From assembly GCA_964035545.1 (NCBI GenBank), contig OZ037766.1:24521126-24585125 (forward strand): a stretch of 64,000 nucleotides of DNA, read 5' to 3'. Source of the stretch: Bugula neritina. Taxonomy: Eukaryota > Bryozoa > Gymnolaemata > Cheilostomatida > Bugulidae. The notes under the pieces are model-generated. The model was not told the DNA's origin, did not search any database, and was given only the letters and a program-made list of their open reading frames with translations. Every line of letters starts with the position of its first letter. Positions within the stretch are counted from its first letter, which is position 1. A program made the position numbers and the translations under genes. This document shows positions 1-12,000 of the stretch, in pieces.

Positions 1-3000
1 AATGAAACTGTGCTGGAGAGTGTAACCCACGAAGATGCCGTGTCGGCTTTGAAGGCCACCCAAACCAACGTGGTGCTTACAGTGGTCAAACTTGTGTACC
101 CTTCCGTCACCCCCCAGGGCACACCCAGGAAGGTTAGTGCATTAGTTCATAGTGAAGGTTTTGCTGTGTTGGGCCTCATACGTTACCCACCCCATAATTT
201 TTTTAAAAATTATAAATTACCGAGGCCAATATGACCAGTTGCTTCGAAGCTGTTACGCTGATGAGATTCTAATGCCATTGAGTTCTTTGAAGTTATCAAC
301 TTCTGCCGTGCAGCTTCTCTCACTACTAGCAAAAATCTACTTTTTAGTCTAAATAAGAACAGAAATATCTGCACTTTGACCTAGCTTCCAGATCTGATGC
401 TCTATGAGAGCTGAATAAAAACAACCATGGTATTCGTTTTCATTATTTTCCTACAAACATGCATATAAAGAGTTAAAAGTGTTGAATTCTGTAAACGAAA
501 ATCTACAAAATTTATTCTATAACTTTCTAGTTTATGAGAGAAATTGTGTGAAAGGTTTTTATCCCTAAGCTATTGGCATTATATTTCATTATTACTCAAC
601 TAACCATATTCTTAGTTTTTCAATCTTGAAATTTACCACGCAACAAATACGTTACATGCTAATTATCTCTAATAATTAGTTAGTATTTCGATGTTTATTC
701 TCGTATGGATAACTCCTGACAATGTGTGTTTTATAGACTGTAGCTCCTCCCACAGCCCTCCGAGCTCAGGTAGATCTGCCTGCAGCAGACTCCGACTCTG
801 GGTGAGTAATACAGTATACAGTGACTATAATACAGTGTGTAGTGACTGTAATACAGTGTACAGTGACTGTAATACAGTGTACAGTGACTGTAATACAGTG
901 TACAGTGACTGTAATACAGTGTACAGTGACTGTGATACAGTGTATAGTGACTATAATGCAGTGTGTAGTGACTGTAATACAGAGTGCAGTGACTGTAATA
1001 CAGTGTACAGTGACTGTAATACAGTATACAGTGACTGTAATACTGTGTACAGTGACTATAATACAGTGTACAGTGACTGTAATACAGTATTACAGTGACT
1101 GTAATACAGTGTACAGTGACTGTAATACAGTGTATAGTGACTGTAATACAGTGTGTAGTGGCTGTAATACAGTGTACATTGATTACTGGCTGTCAAATCC
1201 TTTTAGTGCACAGTTCTTGCAGTATAAACTACAGATATATTGATGGATAATTATTACACATTGCATGCTCCAGCCAGTATGCTATGTACTACACATACAG
1301 TTGGTAGAGTAGATTATTATATAGCTGATTGCAGACTACTTATAGTACAATTTGTCTGCTGTAATGTCATTTCATTCCACTTGAGCATGCACTAGGACTT
1401 TATTCATGCTGTTGGTATCCACTCCACACCTACACTTCTGTTAATTAATGTACAGGTTTTGGTTGAATGAGGTAAAAGACTTCTTAGTGTTTATTCATAT
1501 TGTCTCCGCTCACTTACATTGTCTTTGTGGGCTCCTAGACAGAGTGGTGCAGTTGCATAACTGGCAAATCTTCATGAAATTAAATTTATGCTAAAAATAT
1601 ATTATATATAAATTCTTCTGTCATGTCTTCAATTTCTTTGCTTTATTCTTTCGCGTAATATATTCGGCATAATCTAAATTTCTGCAGTTGTGGTACTGTA
1701 CTACTACGTCTGAGCTGTAGATCATGTGATTTCATCTCCCTCTATGATTATCAACTAAATTTATAAATTTGGAATTGCTTTTCCTTTCCTCTGCAATCTG
1801 CTGTCTGTGCTAGTTTTAGACCACCCTTATGCAACCAATAATACAGCTACTTTATATATAGTATAACTCAGCTTTGTGGGTTTTCACACAAATTGTATTG
1901 GTAAGGAAAGCAACTCCGTGTGTCTCATTTACTAGCAACTACCTAAAGTAGGGGGGACATACATCAGCCCCACACTCCAAATTAGTATATTCATGCAATC
2001 AGCTACACCATGCACTCTTGCTGACTTGGTATTTAAACTAGAGCTTCTAGACTGGCCAATAACAGACTTAAATAACTTAAGAATGTTATGCTCAATTGTT
2101 AATTGGATGCTGCCATTTACAGTTACTTGATGATTTTAACTGGTTGACATCCAATTCTAATTGCTGCCACTAGCGGATCGCTGCTCATTATTATAACTAT
2201 ATCATTCTTTTTCTTTCTATCTTTAGTAATTTGAAATTCCTTGACGAATTAATAGTTATCTTGTGAGAGCCACCATATGATGCGTTACTTCTGTGTTTGG
2301 CTATTATTATAGTACTGATTTACTGTGACTGTTCCATTTGCCAGCGTGTGCACCACTCAAATCTGCTACATCCTCTCTTTCTATTTCAACTACTCTAGCT
2401 CTTGTATCCTCTCTCAGTTTGACTGCATATGATTGCATTTGAATGTAGAGCTTATTTTTTATTCAAACTTAAAAGCCCTGCTTTGTTAAATGATGATTGT
2501 GAAGACAACTCTTTATGTCACTGTCATCACTTTCACAACCTCTTGACAGTAGAGAAAGTCACTAAAACTGTATTACGAAATGTGGAGTGAGCTTTTAGCT
2601 AGTATCAACTTCATCGCTATTATAATATTGTGACTGATAAAATGCTCACTCCACGTTGCTTAGGCTCACTGAAAAACTCCCAATTGTATTTGTTGGATAA
2701 TTTATTTCTGCTATTGTCTTGCCAATCATGGATAGTTGTAAGTTGTAAACTGAAAGTTTCCCATGTATACCTGACTTATAACAGTAACCTGTCTAATTAT
2801 GTGTACTTACCTGTCTACCTTTAAGCTTTTGAAACCCTAATTTATGTCTATGTAATTGTATGTTAGTCTTCACCCATGTAATGAAATATATAAACATTTT
2901 AGCTTCTGTATGTTTAAATGGCCTAACCACTTCCCCAAGCAAATCATCTTGCACTCTTAATCTCTTTATTGTATTGTATGCATTTCTCACTGCATGGATG

Positions 3001-6000
3001 CAATGCAGTTCCTTTTTCTACTTTGTAAAAATTTGTTAAAACTTTAAAGTTAATAGTTTATTGAATGCATTAGCTTTAGTGTTTAAGTTTTGAAACTGAA
3101 GGCAGACACAATTTTTTTAGTGTCATAAAAAGCTCATTTGCATGAAGAGAACGTAGATTTTAAACTCATAAAATTTGTTGCGTTATTTTCTGTATAGGTT
3201 ACCAGCTACCACTTGATTGGATGTTGGGTTGTTGTGTGGTTTCTATAGTAACGGCTGCCATCTTTACTTGTAGGGATGAATGATGCTGCCGTAGCTTTAG
3301 CTCCGCCCACTGACCTACATCTTTTCATTGGCAGCTGGTAGTCTCTACTGCACCGCTGGCGGAAACATTCCTGTCATGGATAGATTATATATAGAAAACT
3401 TTAGTAGGGCTTGTGTTACTATTGATACGTTTTTCTCTATTATTTTTTCTAATTTTGGTATTGAAATATGCTGGTAGCTTTTCCTAGTAATGTAATATGC
3501 TAGCTGTGGTATACTGGTTCATGATTATGCTGCTTATACTCAATTATTAGTCTTTTCACTCAAAACATTCCGCTAATTTTCCTGCCGAATTGTGAATTGA
3601 TGGGGTTTGTGGCATTCTTTAGAGAGCGCACAACTTCAAATTTACAAAAATACATATCATGTGTTAGTATGGGGCTTTTATAGTTTAGATATAATTTCAT
3701 AAGTACTACCAATTCAGTCTTTGCTCGTGTAAGTTGCAGTGGGGAGAGTGACAAATTATTGTATAATTATACAATTTTGTAGTTTAATATATTGTGATTT
3801 TTTAGGTGTTGGTTGTTGATGCATTTATAAGTTTCTGTAGTTTATAGATGGTGGGTTTTCTTATAGTTTAATACATTCCTAAATGATTTCTCATCTCATG
3901 TTTTACTGACTTTATTTTGCTATATTTTGCAGTCTAGATGCATTAATTGAATTTAGCTAAAATATTTGGTTGCTTAGTGAAAACTTCATCACCAAAGATA
4001 TTGCAAACAAAACTACTGACAAAGTGTACCTCTACATATTGCAGAAAGCACTGAACTATTTTACAAGCTACGATAATCAGTGTTCAGTTTTCATTTCATC
4101 ACTGCATCAACATTAATTTCCCAAAATTGTCAAAAACTACACCTTGCTATTTTCAGCGGAAAGACTCATCTTTATACTCTCCAAATAATTGTGTTAGAAT
4201 TTGTAAAATAGGCTTGATTGTGTTCACTTCTATCATGAATGCTAGTAAACTAAAAAATACATAATATGTGTAAGGCTAAGCAAAGATTCTTTGACCAGAT
4301 TAAAATAATTTAAACTTTACAAATGACTAAGAATGACATCTTTACAGTTGAGCAAAAATTTGAAATTGCTCACTTGAAATGTTATTTGTTGCGACTAAAA
4401 TACCAGCAGCAGTGCAAATAAACCCATATTTTGTATAGTAAACGGTTCTAGTTGCTTACTTGAACATTTTTTATTTTATACAAAGTAGTACTATAGGCAA
4501 AGCAGCTTTTCCATCTTGGCTTTATTTTGTAGTCCAACTAAAGTTTGTGCATTGTTATAATTATATACTCAAGTATGGTTATTTTCACATTGATCAGATA
4601 ACTCCAATGATCTGCATTTGCTTTTATTAATCAATTTGATGTAGTCTGACATCTTCTATAATCCTTTTTCTGTTTAGTTGCTAAAAATCAATTTCTTGGG
4701 GTGGCATTCACTTGTGTCAATGCTGATCATTGTGTGGCGCTTGAATAATCCTTTCTATTTATTGGTTTTCACTTGGCATTTAGTCAATACTGTGCAACTG
4801 AATATTACGTAGCCTGAGAGTTGTAATCTATCACGGGCGGGTGCTGGTATGCTCGCCTTCTATAAAACATCTGTCCTCCTTTTGTCATTTTAGTATACGA
4901 AGAGCATTAGTAATACACTTAAGTATGAAACTAGCATGCTATTCATGAATTATACGGGATTGTAAATCATTCATTGTGAGTAGATGTCACGCTTTAGTAT
5001 TTTTGTAATGATATGAACCAAAGAGAAAGGTTTGAATGTGCTGTTCGTAGTAAAAGCAGGTTACAAGAGCTTCACGACTATAAGTATTTTTCAAGGTAAT
5101 GTTTTGTACTTGGTAACTATCTATGATAGATAATCAAAGTTATTCTTGTCTAGAAATATAGTAATAGCCTACTAAATGGTAACATATTGATAATGTGAGA
5201 AGTTTTGAATATTTTAAAAATTATTATTATTTCTACTCTGTATGTCTCTACTCTGTATGTCTCTACTCTGTATGCCTATACTCTGTATGCCTCTACTCTG
5301 TATGTCTCTACTCTGTCTCTACTCTGTATGTCTCTACTCTGTTTCTACTCTGTATGTCTCTACTCTGTATGTTTCTACTCTGTATGTCTCTACTCTCTAT
5401 GTCTCTACTCTATATGTCTCTACGATCTGTATATTTCTACTCTGTCTCTACTCTGTATGTCTCTACTCTGTATGTCTCTACTCTGTATGTTTCTACTCTG
5501 TATGTCTCTACTCTCTATGTCTCTACTCTATATGTCTCTACGATCTGTATATTTCTACTCTGTCTCTACTCTGTATGTCTCTACTCTGTATGTCTCTACT
5601 CTGTATATCTCTACTCTGTATGTCTCTACTCTGTATGTCTCCACTCTGCATGTCTCTACTCTGTTTCTACTCTGTATGTCTCTACTCTGTATGTCTCCAC
5701 TTTGTATCTACTCTGTATGTCTCTACTCTGTATCTACTCTGTATGTCTCCACTCTGTATATCGCTACTCTGTATCTACTCTGTATATCGCTACTCTGCCT
5801 CTAACCCTATTAGATTTTTGGCTTCTGTAGTATACTAACTAAACATCCAGTATCTTTGAACTTAATTCTCACTGAAAACAATGGAACTAGCAAATATCAA
5901 CTGGGTGGAAGTGTTGAGTCATTTATCATATTCATATGATGGGCTGGGTGCATTCAATTACATAGGATTCTTTTTGGATAAGTATCACTGACGTGTCAAT

Positions 6001-9000
6001 TTTTACTTAAAGAAAGTCACTCAAATTCTTCAACCTACCATTAAGCAGTTCATTGTGACAAGTATGCAATATGATATATTTTTTATAAAATACTAGGAAC
6101 GTTTTGATAGAAGAATTATTCTTAGCAACGAAAGGATACCTTGAACCCTCATGTCCACAGGAAAATACTCATAACTGAAATTTACAGCATTTTGGATTTT
6201 TATTACTTATTGAATTATCAACTTTGCATTTCAATAAATTGTGTCATCATATTAGGGTGGTTGGTTGGCGGAAATTGTTTGCTACTTGCTACAAATTATT
6301 TCTGTTGTCATGAGCCCTACTTGTGTTAATAGCAGCTGTTGTTTGTATCTCAACTCCGTATGTTAAAGATTGCCTTGCTTGTGTCTGCTGTATATTATAT
6401 TTCATTTAGAATGTAAAGTTATGTTACAATAATTACTTTCTAGATTTCTCTTTTAATAAGAGCGACTGGTCACATAATTACACTAAGCCTAGGGCCACAC
6501 GGTGCGTATTTTCGCATGCGAAAATTGAAATCACAAGTAGCAAAGGTGTCCACTGTGCGCGTTGAGAAAACCTTCGCACTTGTCGCTCTGCATTTTCAAC
6601 GCAAGTGCGAATCGTCTCTGTCGTCGTCACCTAATTGGCTGGTAGCTATTCAGCGAGCCCATTTTCTTTATTTAGTGCTATATTCCAGTAAATTGCGTTT
6701 TATTGAAAGCGAGTGCGATTTAAAAATGAATGCTTTATTTATCACGCATCACTGACGCTACAGTGGACACCTTTGCTACTCGTGATTTCAATTTTCGCAT
6801 GCGAAAATACGCACAGTGTGGCCCTAGGCTTAGAAGTTGTTTGAAGTTATGTCTAGACTTTTGTTACTCAGCACGTCAATGACCTGTGTGATTATTACAA
6901 ATTAATTTGAATGTTCTATTTCTAATCAACGTTTACATTATATTTATACAATTTATATCTATAGCGTACATATATAACAGTTTATTATGCAAGTTATAAC
7001 TAATTAGGAGTAATATTTGTAGGGTAGTGTCTTGTTTCACTATATGTAATATGTTAACTTATTACTCAGTTATGGCTGCTAGAACTAGGTATTTATTAGC
7101 GAGTGTGTTGACTAGGTTTTTGTTGATTTTGGGCCATGGGCTAAACAAAATGGATCTTGATATTTTAATATTATCCTTGGGATCCTATTATCTTAGTGTC
7201 CATCAGTAGTGGCTATGGGCTAATTAAAACAATTGTGTGTCATTAGATTTTCTACTACGATACATTACCAGATTGCTGCAAAACTGTTTCCACTAGTAGA
7301 TTAGTATTCATAAGATACCCCTCTATACTACTTGCAAACTTTCCATTCTACAAAACATGCATGTTACAGGCAGGCAGCGTTGTTGATATAGTTTTGTATT
7401 ACTTTGAGTGTTGGCTTTCATTTTAATGACTCCAGTCTGGAACTCATTTGCACAAGGTATTTTAAAGACGTAGCAGTATAAGCTGTGTAGTTCATTCAGT
7501 TGTAGTCAGGTTGTGCTGTAACTATACTTTATTTGTTTTGAAAGTTTGATTTTCTATGCAACTGTTTGGTAAGTTGACTCCACCTATTTGATTAGATTAA
7601 GATATGCTAGAAATAATTATTTTATAATGACATAAATTCTAATGAATGTTTGAATATTTTAGAATTTCTAGCCTTACCTAGTAAACTGACAAGTGTAACT
7701 GATTTTGTAAACATTTGTGAGGAGTAGCTTCATTTAGATTAAGATCTCGTAAAGTTTTTAGTTTGAATGTTTTCTAGAGCACCAAACCCAGTGTTCCCTC
7801 TACCTAGTTTTCTGAGACTGTGTTTAAAGCCAATCATTTCAGATATCTTGGTGATAAGTACTTTCTCTACTTCATCTGAACAAATTATACCCTGCTTTAC
7901 TCTTCTAACCCCCTAGACACAGTAACAAATGCCCGAGCTTCTTGTGGTACGTTAGGATCAAGCACTGCTTGATTAAAAAAAGTTGCTATTAAACAGGAAG
8001 ACGGTTGCATCAATTCATTGGATATAAATGTCTAATGAGGTGTTATAGATCGTACCCAAGAGCGCACTGCACTTTGAGAACTTCAGCCGGGCACATTAAA
8101 AATGGCTGTCTAGAGGGCTAGGCTTTTCTAAATTTCCTATGACAAAAAATGGTTGTCAAATATCTATGTTAATACTGTGATGCTTTCATAGGCAGTTTAT
8201 CATTGCAAAAGGTGTTCGTTTAATAAGAGCAGAGAAAGTTGTTTGTTTGAAGCATTTAATAAATTTTGTAGAGTCAAACTTTTCAGCCAATCAGTGTTCT
8301 TATTTTAAAATATGTTGATTCTGAAATCTATACACTGATGTGGACAGGCTTTTACTCTCTATTTCTTTGAACCAGTGTGACTTTAAATAGTTTTCAGACA
8401 ACAATACTTGGCTAATATTAATGGTAGTTTAACCTTCATTAGTTTACCTTCATCTGATTTAGTCAGTTTTGAGGGTCATAATACTTTATGAAACTGCAAG
8501 AAATGCTTCCTTTTCCACACACGGTTAACCTCATGATGATTTGGATGTTGACTTTAGTGACTTTCACTTCTCTTAGCTACTGCAAATGAGATATATAGTC
8601 TAATGATGCCACTAGCTGCATTTTGCTGTGATTTAGGATTGTTCCCTCTTTATTGGACCCACAACTCCAAATTTGCTTCTTCATTAATTCTATTACTATA
8701 ATATCATGCCATTAGCTTTAGGGTTGTCAACTTTTATTAAGACAGCAGATTAAATATTACTTAGCATCGATTTATCAGGTCAAACAACTACTGATAATTA
8801 TAACTTAGGCTTTTAGCATTAATGGCTAATCAATATTTTGACTAGCTTATAAAATTAATATTGTATTCTATATTCTCATAAAGTATAGTATTTCAACAAT
8901 GCCATGTATAAGCATGTATCTTAATCACTATTATATTATACACATTAGCTCATTCCTGACTGATCCAAACTCAAATATTAAATCTCTTGTGGCATTTTTA

Positions 9001-12000
9001 AAGTAGGAGGTTCTGCGTTAAACAAGATAAGGCAAGCAAATTAGTTTTAGATTAACCCAATTACTATTTCTATTGTAACTATTGTTTGTATGTTGTTCAT
9101 ATGTTGTCCCTGGTGTTATAAATCTACTAATACATGTAACAAGTATACTTTAATGCTATTTATTTCCATAGCATATTTGCAGATGTACACTAATTGCAGT
9201 TGTATATAGATGCAGGAGCGTGTATATAGGAGTGTAGGTACAGGAGTGTAGATACAGGAGTGTAAATGCAGGAGCGTGTATATAGGAGTGCAGGTACAAG
9301 AGTGTAGATACAGGAGTGTATGTGCAGGGGTATAGATCTAGGAGTGTATGTGCAGGAGTGTAGATACAGGAGTGTAGATGCAGGGGTGTAGAGACAGGGG
9401 TATATGAGCAAGGGTGTAGGTGCAGGGATGCGTATGCAGGGGTGTGTATACAGGGGTGTAGAGACAGGGGTATAAATGCCGAGATACAAATGCAGACATG
9501 CAGATGTAAAAGCAATGCGAATGTTTGTCTGTTGCAGAGCTCCACGGCTAGTGATACTCAGGAAGGGGTCGGGTGGTCTAGGTTTCAACATAGTGGGTGG
9601 TGAGGATGGTCAAGGGATCTTCGTGTCTTTCATACTAGCTGGTGGTTCTGCTGACTTGAGTGGGGAATTGAAGACAGGAGATCAGCTGCTTTCAGTAGAC
9701 GGAGTTGATTTGACTAGAGGTGAGGGTTTGTTGAGACCTATTAGAATGCCTGAACCAGCTTTACATAGCCTTTGGTTCTACAGAAAGATTTATCTACAAG
9801 CAGTTTGGATGATAAACAGAATTGAACCAGAAATGGAACAGAACTCAAACTAAATTATCTGTTTCGTAATTATTTTATAAAATGTTTGAAAAAAATGTAA
9901 GCAGTAAAGTGTTAGTCATATCACAGAGGAGTATATGCATAGATAAGGTTCAGTTGTTAAATTATCTACTATTCTAACATACATGTAGTCATGACAGAAT
10001 AACTATAAATACTTTAGCTGCGGGTGGTTGTTGTACTCGTAAAACTGTTACTACACGAGAGAAGACAACTGAGTATTGGCAGCTTCTATCTACAGGTGCT
10101 CCAACGTCATTGGCTGATTATAATAGTAACTTTGTATTAGTAAAGTGTGCTTTTAATTTCTGGAGTACTCGTGGAATGCCCATTAGCTTATGGAAGTTAT
10201 TACAGCAGTATTGTTGGTAACTGAATTAAAGTGTTAATAACCTTCAAGATTTTCTTTTCAGCTGATTAAGCTGCCTAATTCAATTGTACTTGCCCAAGTC
10301 TGGGACTTGCAAGGTATTCAATGTATTTGGACTTCACTTGCTGTTTAGCATTGTTTGGTTAACCTTGACCTAATAGTAACGAGCCTTTCGTATGCTGGTT
10401 TAGATATATGTAAATATAGTGAAGAAGTTTCAACACTCTGAAATACTATTTTGGCCACTTTTGTGAGTTTTGAACTAAATTTTAGCTTGTTTCTCGTTGT
10501 TTTGGTGGATTTGCAGTCTAAATACAAGTTTTTCATAGCACACCCTCTAAAACACCATCAACATGTGTGTACATATAGGTTGTTGAGCTAAAAAGGGAAT
10601 TTTCTCCCCCCTTAGTGTAAAGACCGCTTTTAAAGGAAGGAGGGGGGGGGGCATTGGAAAGGGAATTCTGGTACACAGTGGAATCCTATATTCACACGGA
10701 ATTGTGTTTCTTGAGGATTGGGACCGAAAGCAATTTACAAACTTTGGACTTTTTATTCATCCTAGTAAGATGGTCTAATCAATAACCTTGTCATTGTTTA
10801 TAATAGAGAATGTCTATAAATATGAGTGGTTACTGTAGCTGATATAGCTGACATTTGATTAAGTGGGCAGTGAGTGAGTAAGGCTAATATGCCATATTAT
10901 TCTCTATTGTCACGAAATATTTGCACACCATGTTATCTTATCAACCAGTCTGAGTAAGAATTTATTGAAATTATAAAACTTACGAGAGTATGAAAAATTA
11001 ACCTATCAGAGAGCTTCTCTCTACGTCATCCTGTTATATTAACAAAAGAGCATTGTAATACAGTAAGGGACATGTATATTTTAGTACCTCTTTTGTTAGT
11101 CAGCTAAGCTCTACTTCATGTAATCGCAATATTTCTGACCTACTAAGTTTGATTTAAACACTCACTGGTTATAATTATACATGCTGTGAGTTGACAGAAT
11201 CTTATTTGTACACATGTGACTTGGTGAGTATGCTTCCGTTGCCATAGCAACTGTTTGTTCATTAATCATTATCTCAGTCAGTTGTCATGGAATAATAAAT
11301 TACTCGCACACACAGGGTGTTTTTAAGAGTTAGTTATTAGCATTTTGTTGTATTAAGTATTTAGTACTAGTGTTTACTACTAGTTTACTAGTCTTTAGAT
11401 ATGGGTGGGAGCATGGTTAGATCAAAAAGCTCAGTTGTGAAACAGTATGGTAAGTGTAGAAGTTATTATGAGACTTCGTTTGTTATGCATTCAGTGTCAA
11501 TAGCTTGTTTTAATCTAATTATCTGCTTACTTGAAGTGAATTTTTTGATATTGAAATAGTATGGTTACCTCAACTCTAAAGGAAACTGAATTTACTTGAA
11601 CTTTAAAGGTTTTAAGTTCCTTTAAAATAAATTAACAATGAATATCTATATAGGGAGGTTACAAAAATAGTTGTTGGTGAATTATGCGCTCTGAAAATAT
11701 TGCAAAATACTGGCATAAACCACAAAAACTAAATAGGCTTGAGCCCTCATACATCTGCAGGAAATATTATATACATTTTTTGCTTCTAATAATTTTAAAG
11801 TGTGTGCTTAGCCCTGCACGCATCAGGGTTCTAATTTTGCTGTGTTTTAATATATAGAAGTGTTTATTGTCGAAAACTGAAAGAAAAGAGAACAGGGATA
11901 AAATTGTAAAGTCAAATGATAAGTGTAGTTGCAAGTGATAAATGATAAGTGTTAAGTGAAGTGAAAGAATAACAGAAAATGCTGGGTCTATATACCAGTC

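Larger units (their letters stand above)
802..9537 (+). other. Large dlg intron between the PDZ2-PDZ3 linker and PDZ3
   Basis: About 8.7 kb bounded by a GTGAGT donor at 802 and a TTGCAG acceptor ending at 9537. It holds a 21-nt minisatellite directly after the donor, a 15-nt minisatellite at about 5232-5797, a MITE at 6486-6830 and a second 15-nt minisatellite ending about 60 nt before the acceptor. A GC-box/CCAAT-like patch lies near 3200-3345. No other exon with family similarity was seen. The long open frames here come from repeat units whose lengths are multiples of three. Confidence 0.8.

Noticed and set aside
808-1176. CRISPR-like regularly spaced repeat
   Set aside because: Units are contiguous without unique spacers, and the context is animal intron.
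691-1243. Open frames of 135-140 codons made of a 7-residue repeat (YSDCNTV or TVIQCTV)
   Set aside because: They follow from a 21-nt minisatellite, are open in more than one frame, and the exon 2 frame hits TGA immediately if read past its donor.
5195-5838. Three overlapping open frames of about 200 codons rich in Ser, Thr, Leu, Tyr and Cys
   Set aside because: All three frames of the same 15-nt repeat are open, which is a repeat signature, not selection on a protein.
9156-9591. Minus-strand frames of about 130 codons (His/Pro/Thr/Leu-rich)
   Set aside because: Shadow of the 15-nt minisatellite and of the antisense of the PDZ3 exon.
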